A DNA stretch of 64,000 nt from Otatea glauca. Taxonomy: Eukaryota > Streptophyta > Magnoliopsida > Poales > Poaceae. The position numbers and the translations under genes are program-made. Each line of letters opens with the position of its first letter. Position 1 is the first letter of the stretch. Below are positions 57,519 to 64,000 of the stretch, in pieces. The notes beneath the pieces are model-generated. The model saw nothing but the letters and a program-made list of their open reading frames with translations. It was not told where the DNA came from and searched no databases. Location of the stretch: assembly GCA_036346275.1 (NCBI GenBank), contig CM070727.1:8237760-8301759 (forward strand), given 5' to 3'.

Positions 57519-57966
57519 TGTCGATGGTCGAGACCTATGATTTAGACCGAGCTTATATTTAAAAATGGTTGCAGGTTTCTGGAGAAACAAAACTATGAAT
57601 GAGAAAATAAGGGATTGCTTCTTATTAGCCAGATCTGGTACAAATAGGCTCCCTATTTATACATAATGAAGATGCGGAAATTGTGCTCCAAAAGGTGTCA
57701 TACGACCGAAAGATTTCTTCTTACCAAAGAGCACCTTTTTCAGAATAACTTCTAAGTAATTATTCGTACGTGTCATGATGACTCTCCACATTAATACGTG
57801 TATACAAAGCCTTGGACACGTCAGCAAACTGTTGAAGATGTAACCAAGTAACTGAACGTGGGCTTTATTTTTCTATACGGGCTTTTCTTTATAAGTTGTT
57901 AGCTCAAAAATAGAGCATGGCTTTTAACCATTAGCCCAAATAAAATATAGGTTTTAATCCTAGTCA
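57519..57966 (-). mobile_element. Solo LTR (Tat-type) in WAK B intron 1
   Basis: It begins TGTCGATGGTCGAGACC and ends about CCTAGTCA. It is similar along its length to the interrupted Gypsy LTR (46510-48028) and absent from the equivalent place in copy A. The target duplication is weak (TATAG versus TAAGG). Confidence 0.55.
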
Positions 57967-58825
57967 TAAGGTCTTCTCAGTTCTCACATTCCTGAATAAG
58001 TAAACCTTTCAGATTTTATGTAAATGAATGTAGATGATGCGGTGTAGATATTGGCTGCGGTTGCAAACCCTTATGCTAGTGAATTAAGTTACTTCATATG
58101 CCTAACAGATCTTCTCACATTTCATGCAATCCGTTACCAAGCCCTTTGTGCCATAGTTTGTCATAGTCAAAAATGAACTTAGTGAAAATACCATGTAAGT
58201 TACCATGCACCATGTGAAACGATTTTAGTTACTCGATCATTAATCTGCTGCCATGGTTTGCCGCCTCGATCCATGTCCATTCCAGCCCCCAGCCATACAA
58301 AGGAAGATTTCAATCATAAGGGTTTGCACAATTAGAGGAACATGTATTTTTACTAGTTTGCCCTTCTTTGATTTGACAATGATACGAGGTTATTTATCTA
58401 ACATTCCACCTAATATTTAAGCCAATACATAGCTCACACTTTTAAGTGCCTTTACTTAGTACTTTTAATTATGGATTATTGGATTGCAACTAATAAACAG
58501 CTCACGTAACTTCTAAACACCGGAGAAACTCTGATCTGCCCGAACCGATCCGCTCGAGTACCCTCTTTTCAGCTAGCTTTAGAATCGGCCAGAATATAGC
58601 CAAGCATTTTATTGTGGTTTCCCAACCGCCAAAACAGTATTCACTCCACAAGGTTTACATATATTTTGCTACGGGAGGTACGTATACTATACTACTATTA
58701 GTCTATCATTTTTCACATGCTATATAGGACTTTACTACATTAACTAAAGCTAATTAAATTTCTCTTGATAGAACACATGCACGCGCTCCGATGAACACTA
58801 ATCATACATCTGTAACTTTATGCAG

Positions 58826-59276
58826 TATGTCCTAGGTTGTGCGTCCACATGCTCCAAAGAACTACCACCACAAAACGGTACGTGCTCTGGTGCTGGCTGC
58901 TGTGAGGTGGAAGTCCCAAAAGGCATGAAGTATTTTGAAGCTTACATCAACGATGACTACCACAACAATAAGTCTCAAAAATTGAATTACAGCCGTTGCA
59001 GCTATGTGGTCGTGATGGAACAGAAAGTGTTCAACTATAGCACCACTTACATCGCCCCGAGAACATTCTTGAATGCATATAATGGCCGGCTGGTTCCGGC
59101 TGTGATGGACTGGGTGATTACATGGGATACATGTGAGAACGCAGCAAGAAACACGACTTCTTATGCGTGCGTTAGCGGCAACAGTAACTGTGTCGATTCC
59201 ACGAACGGGAGAGGTTACCGCTGTAAGTGCTCCAATGGGTATGACGGCAACCCGTACATCAAGGATGGATGCAAAG
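58826..59276 (+). CDS. WAK B exon 2: stalk and first EGF-like repeat
   Basis: The acceptor is TTTATGCAG. It starts YVLGCASTC, then CSGAGCCEVEVPKG, and ends with the EGF-like YACVSGNSNCVDS and GYRCKCSNGYDGNPY, donor AAAG|GTCTAG in phase 1. Four codons longer than in copy A. Confidence 0.85.
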
Positions 59277-59371
59277 GTCTAGATCTATCAACCTCTATCT
59301 CAACAAAAGATATAGTACAGTGAAACAACTTTAATTAAGCAAGTATAATATATGTTGTTGTTCCATTCCAG

Positions 59372-59542
59372 ATATCAATGAGTGCCTTGACAATAGTACA
59401 TATCCATGCGCCGGAACTTGTGAAAATACACAGGGGAGTTACAACTGTTCATGCCCTCAAGGACAACATAAGGTGGATCCTGGCGTTTGCATTCCGGATC
59501 AGAAGATTCAGAGGTCGTCTTCTTGGGTTATGCCTGTTGTAG
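59372..59542 (+). CDS. WAK B exon 3: complete calcium-binding EGF
   Basis: DINECLDNSTYPCAGTCEN, then QGSYNCSCPQGQHKVDPG, the six-cysteine EGF_CA pattern with the D-I/N-E calcium ligands. It is followed by a short juxtamembrane segment (SSSWVMPVV). The donor at 59543 is GTAGGT. Confidence 0.85.
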   Translation: MSMSALTIVHIHAPELVKIHRGVTTVHALKDNIRWILAFAFRIRRFRGRLLGLCLL

Positions 59543-59819
59543 GTAGGTTGCTCTCTTCAGCAAGAACAATACGCACAGTTTAGTAGCCTTTCTGAATAAT
59601 ATAAACCTGACACTCCTGTTTTAATTACCAAGTTCCAAATTGGCTAAACATGGCTTAATCCGTACTATCCTGTACGCTGCCTTCCGTTTTCTTTTACAAA
59701 TGAAGCCACAATTGTTTTCGTAGTGTTCCTTCCTGATTGGAATGCTATCTTTGTAGTTTGTATTTTATATACGCTTCATTTGAACGGCATCATAGTGATC
59801 AGTTTGGACAATCATGCAG

Positions 59820-60990
59820 GTGCAAGTGTTGGACTTGTCGTCCTTGTGGTTACCATAACCTGTGCATACTTAATCCAAGAACGAAGAAAACTAAAGCACA
59901 TCAAACAGAAATTCTTTCGACAACACGGAGGTCTGCTGCTATTCGAGGAAATGAAATCACAACAAGGTGTTGTATTCCAAATCTTCTCAGAAGAAGACTT
60001 GCGAGAGGCCACTGACAAGTTCAACGGAAAACAAGTCCTTGGTCACGGAGGCCATGGAATTGTGTACAAGGGGCTTCTCAAGGACAATGTGGAAGTAGCC
60101 GTCAAAATATGCAGGACAATCAATGAACAACAAAAGAAAGAATTCGGCAGGGAAATGTTAATCTTGTCCCAAATCAACCACAAGAACATAGTCAAGCTAC
60201 TCGGCTGCTGCCTTGAAGTTGAAGTCCCCATGCTAGTATATGAGTTTATCCCGAACGGCACACTGCTCGATCTCATCCATGGCAACCACGGTCGGCACAT
60301 CACCTTAGCCACTCGCTTGCAGATTGCCCACGAGTCCGCTGAGGCTCTTGCCTACCTGCACTCATGGGCATCGCCGCCGATCCTCCACGGTGACATCAAA
60401 TCCTCCAATATCCTCATTGACGCTAACTACACAGCGAAAGTCTCCGACTTTGGTGCGTCGGTACTAGCACCAACTGACAAGTCACAATTTGTGACAGTCG
60501 TCCAAGGAACTTGTGGGTACCTCGACCCAGAGTACATGCAAACATGCCAATTAACGGACAAGAGCGATGTGTATAGCTTCGGGTTGTTCTCTTGGAGTTG
60601 CTCACACGCAAGAAGGCGTTCAACCTCGAAGGACCTGAACATGAGAAGAGCCTATCAATGAGGTTTTTGTCTGCGATGAAGGATGACAAGCTTGAGGACA
60701 TCTTGGATGATCAAATCAAGAGCAATGAGAATATGGAATTTCTTGAAGAGATTGCAGAGTTAGCAAGGCAGTGCTTGGAGATGTCTGGTGCTAATAGGCC
60801 ATCAATGAAGGAAGTTGCTGAGAAGCTTGATAGGTTGAGAAAAGTCATGCAGCATCCATGGGCACAGCAGAATACGGAAGAGTTAGAGAGCTTGCTTGGA
60901 GAGTCGTCCATGGTCAGCTCTAGAGTTGTCACTACAGGAAATTTCAGCATTGAGAAGGAAGCTGTTATGGAGCTAGATTCAGGGCGATAA
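59820..60990 (+). pseudogene. WAK B exon 4: membrane helix and kinase, -1 base at 60581
   Basis: The sequence equals copy A exon 4 except for the two G-run differences. The first half is intact: the Gly loop, VAVK, HGDIKSSNIL, SDFGAS and GTCGYLDPEY are all in one frame. The frame then shifts at 60581-60583 and ends early at the TGA 60659-60661. The C-lobe (GPEHEKSLSMRF to the stop at 60988-60990) is open in another frame. Confidence 0.85.
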
Positions 60991-61526
60991 TCACTAAATC
61001 GTACATCGTATCTTATTAGATCATACTATCTCATAGATATATTCTTAGCAGAGGTTTTCCTCAAACTATTCAATTATTTGTGTAGAGACTTGTATCTCCA
61101 TGTAGTTACATTTTCCCCAAAGAAAAGCAAAGATAATGTCCTGGTTTTCATAGCCCTTGTATTTTGGCCTTTAAAATTTATAACCCATGACAATTTTATT
61201 TGATACTTGATACGCCTTTTTTTCGAATCATAATTGCTTACAGGCAAACCAACGCACTTGTCAAGATGCTAGGATCAACTGGGTCTACAGGGGTATTTTC
61301 ACAATTAACGGTCTGACAAGAACCATTACCTAGAACATAGAACCTCAACACGCCTAAGTAGGCCAACTTAAGCAAATTTGCAAGCTTTTGGTCATATCTG
61401 GCCATGGTAAACTATTGTATCCATATTCTTATTAATTATAACCCTTTCTTCAATAATATTTTTAAAATAACCTCCACCCTAACTTGATTAAAAAATGACC
61501 CTTGCTTACCACGCCATCCTTGCCAT

Positions 61527-61655
61527 GTCAATGAAAGAGGTTGCAGGCAAGCCTGATAGGCTGAGGAAGGTGATGTAGCATCCATCGACAGCACAGAAAA
61601 TTTCAGTATTGAGAAAAAAAAAGCTGTTATAGGCCTAGAATCAAGGCGTTAATTA
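61527..61655 (+). pseudogene. Remnant of a WAK 3' end downstream of copy B
   Basis: Same degraded C-lobe fragment as at 26812-26935; it differs only by a longer A run (nine versus six). Confidence 0.7.
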
Positions 61656-61797
61656 ATCACTATATCGTACGTAATATCTCGTTTCATCATGTGGCAACTT
61701 ATTGATCCTAACATCTTGAGAGGTATATGTTGATTTGCCTGTTAGCAACTATGGCTAACAGCGACGGCAATGGATTGAATTCAGATCACGTCAAAAC

Positions 61798-62220
61798 GAC
61801 AAGGCCATGAAGCTCCGTATAATCTGGAACAAGAGGACGCACCTTTTCTTAGTACTCCTCGAATGTCGGGTTCTCGGTGGTGAACGGCTGCCTCAAGGGG
61901 CCGGCCTCCGCCGCCGGCGACGCTGTCGGCGGCGAGGAGGGCGTTGGGGATTGGGCTTAGTATACGTTCCCGGGCGCCTGCTTCAGTGCTTGAAGTGGCG
62001 GCGCTGCGTACAGCCGCGTGCGCGCGTGTCCGCCTCCCACATTCCCTACCTGTCTCTCGTCCGCGGCGTGGAGGTCCTGTAGGAAGGTGGTGGCCGCGCG
62101 AGGGGGAAGAGTTTGCCGTGAAGTCGGCGGTTTGCGTTGAGATGTCAGAAGTTAGATGGCCAGGAGAGGTTGTGGGCCACTCGGCTTTTGGGAGAAGCCG
62201 GCGACCGTTGGGTATACGAT
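61798..62220. other. GC-rich unidentified fragment downstream of WAK B
   Basis: Duplicate of 27080-27510. Identity with that copy drops near its right end (first differences near 62142), and a segment present in copy A (AGGGGAAAG) is missing before GTATACGATGAGC. Confidence 0.3.
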
Positions 62221-62854
62221 GAGCTGGTCATCTAAGGGTTTGTTTGGAAAGGCTATTTTTGATTAGCATCTTTGTAGATAAACTGAGATTTTAATTTAAA
62301 ATTCTAGTTCATTTACAGAGATGTTGATTGAAAATACAAGACGGTGATAATAATATAACCCAATAAAACATGAGTTTTGTTTGGTCTTGATTCGTTCGCA
62401 TTAAAAGCTAGATACTTACAGGGGCGGAAGGACCTAGCGGGATCAGTCGGGGCTGACGCACCCCCTACCGCCAGCTGGCCCATGGGTACCCCTCAATAGC
62501 ACCCTCAGCTCAGTCATTTATGAGGCATTATGATTGTATGACATCAAGCTTCCGTCGATGAATCTGAATTCTAGAGGTAGAAGAAGACCAGGAGATTTAG
62601 CACCCTCTAAATTTTGATTATAGGTCCGCCACTAAATACTTATTTTGATTTAGTATCGTATAATTTTAGTTTGAAGCAATTTTCGTATCGCAAGTTCGCA
62701 TTAGAATAGGGAGGATTCTTCCTTCGTATCCCCTTGATCGTTACATTGCTTATATTATGCGAGATCGATGATTTTATAAACAAGGTCGCCATCCTTTCTC
62801 AGGTCGTCTTGGAGGGGCAAGGATCTGAAACAGTTGCAGGCTTGCAGCACTAGC

Positions 62855-63480
62855 AGCCACGTGCTTACCTGTTCGCAAATGCGAACGTTTGCTGCATGGC
62901 ACGTGCTCTGCCCTGACCGTTGGATGGAGAACGGAAGGCGACGCGGACGTTTGCCCATCCTAGCCAGCCCAACCAAGTTTCCAGAGTCAAGCTGGCCCAT
63001 TCTAATTAAGGCCTAACACGCCCGGATTGGGACAGAACCAAACCGCCAAAGGCAACCCTCTCCCGTCACTCTCGCTTGGCTTCTTTCTCCCTACCGGGAA
63101 GCCAGAAACCACTGCACTGCACTGTACACACGCATCAAACGCCCGATTCGTCAAGCCGCCTTTACGCAAGCCGCCATCAATCGCTTTGCTCTCCCCGCCC
63201 CGTCTACTGCCGATCACGCATCGATCGGGCGAAAGCTGTCAGACACTAGATGGGCTGTCTCCACGTTGGGTGTCACAAGGTATCTCTCGTTCGTAGTACC
63301 AAGCTACACGCCTACTACGCTGCACGGCACATCGAGCGAGCTCGCAGCCTAGCACAGGACCATTCCCAGGAGCTAGCTAGCTCCCGTAAGTTAATCCCAT
63401 GCATCGGTGCATGGCATGTAGCTCAGGATTTTATCCAGTCTCTGTCAGCCTGGCCGTCAGCCTCGCTGCCCTGGCCCATG
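62855..63480 (+). other. Conserved promoter/5'UTR-like block, unit B
   Basis: Duplicate of 28490-29140 with many substitutions and small indels. It ends in CTCCC|GTAAGTTAATCCC, keeping the splice donor. Downstream sequence continues to about 63550 before the next LTR, with no exon recognised. Confidence 0.4.
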
Positions 63481-63553
63481 CCGGCGGTCATTTGGTGCCC
63501 ATGTTGCTACCACGTTTCTGCAGCCTGCATGCGTTTGTTAGCTAAACTTGATG

Positions 63554-63967
63554 TGTTAGAGTTTATCTCAGGTTAGGTTTAGGAAGGATTCATAATTGAG
63601 GATGGTTCCGATGCAGAGTTCAGGATGTAAAAAGTTGTATTGCTGGAAGCTGAATAGTGTCGTATCCGGCTTGGTCTCTGTTAGTTGAGTCCGTTTCGAA
63701 TTTTGTAGTGCAGATAGCTATCTATATTGCTTGTATTCTGTAGCTTATATAAAGGAGGAGAAAACCAGAAAAGCTGCGGTGGTATTTGCAGCACAAATCT
63801 CGTTTTGCATCTTTGTCAAATTTGGTGAATACTGAGTTCTTCTCTGTTCTGTACTCTGGTCTGAAGCTTCAGGTTCTTTCGGTTCAGAACTTCAGACAAC
63901 GCTCTGAATCTCGACGACTTTCAAGGCAACGTCGACAGAGCTTCCTGATTCTAGCGAATTTCCAACA
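63554..63967 (+). repeat. 5' LTR of a further LTR retrotransposon, truncated by window edge
   Basis: It starts TGTTAGAGTTTATC and ends TTTCCAACA (inverted TGTT/AACA). TATA box CTTATATAAAGG is near 63743. A primer-binding site follows directly. The inner element is beyond the window. Confidence 0.7.
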
Positions 63968-63969
63968 TT

Positions 63970-63981
63970 TGGTATCAGAGC
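63970..63981 (+). promoter_or_regulatory. Primer-binding site for initiator tRNA-Met
   Basis: TGGTATCAGAGC, complementary to the 3' end of plant initiator tRNA-Met, two bases after the LTR end. Typical of Copia and some Gypsy elements. Confidence 0.8.
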
Positions 63982-64000
63982 TAAGGTTCTTCGTGTGAAG

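Larger units (their letters stand above)
56634..60990 (+). pseudogene. Wall-associated receptor kinase (WAK), copy B, four exons, one frameshift
   Basis: Same family and plan as copy A: a pectin-binding receptor with cytoplasmic kinase. Exons are 56634-57065, 58826-59276, 59372-59542 and 59820-60990; all junctions are GT/AG with phases 0, 1, 1. The predicted length is about 741 residues if the frame were continuous, normal for WAKs. Unlike copy A, it keeps the full calcium-binding EGF. One G is missing in the run at 60581-60583 (copy A has four), so the kinase frame breaks between SYSFG-type subdomain IX and the C-lobe. Intron 1 is only 1.76 kb and contains a 448-bp solo LTR. A homopolymer sequencing error could mimic the defect. 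Confidence 0.85.

Overview
The window is plant nuclear DNA and almost certainly comes from a grass (Poaceae). The evidence is a wall-associated receptor kinase (WAK) family of the grass type, split by phase-0 and phase-1 introns, in a matrix of nested LTR retrotransposons (Copia, Gypsy/Tat), CACTA, hAT and Stowaway elements. Low-GC intergenic DNA alternates with very GC-rich gene-like fragments. I cannot name the species. No rRNA, tRNA or CRISPR array was seen.

The backbone is a tandem WAK cluster. Two nearly full gene copies are present: copy A (16686-26275) and copy B (56634-60990). Between them lie an exon-1 pseudogene (34860-35325) and the first few bases of a fourth copy (37613-37622) cut off by a CACTA end. 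Each WAK start is preceded by related upstream DNA (7606-9327, 33540-34860, 35999-37612, and 48046-49178 plus 54292-54666). Copies A and B share an hAT element at the same target site, so the hAT predates that duplication. Both copies have four exons: galacturonan-binding domain; EGF; EGF plus membrane-proximal part; membrane span plus kinase. Each copy carries one single-base deletion in a G run of the kinase exon, at different places. The 2.5 kb around the kinase exon is almost identical between copies that are otherwise clearly diverged.

Layout: 1-4817, a decayed Copia element on the minus strand (LTR, leader, gag, predicted intron, protease/integrase, start of RT). 4818-9327, a Stowaway MITE, a LINE zf-RVT remnant and the upstream block. 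9328-16069, hAT element A split by a 5.4 kb solo LTR. 16070-29140, WAK copy A; its 7 kb first intron holds an LTR fragment, a 21-bp minisatellite, a complete CACTA element with an ~850-bp hairpin, and MITEs. 29152-33359, an LTR-like segment and a CACTA remnant with a Ulp1-like gene. 33540-37980, the fragmentary WAK units and a CACTA end. 37980-48028, a Gypsy Tat/Ogre-type element on the minus strand with an antisense ORF region on the plus strand, its LTR split by a 0.9 kb solo LTR. 48046-54666, upstream block B with a solo-LTR-like insertion and an hAT pair split by a 3.2 kb solo LTR. 54667-63480, hAT B, WAK copy B and a duplicated downstream block. 63554-64000, the LTR and primer site of a further retrotransposon.

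The most unusual feature is the 848-bp near-perfect palindrome with a roughly 6-nt loop (20603-21450). It lies in a CACTA element inside the sense-oriented first intron of a WAK receptor-kinase gene, where read-through would make a long double-stranded RNA. All identity statements are by eye; no alignment or database search was run.
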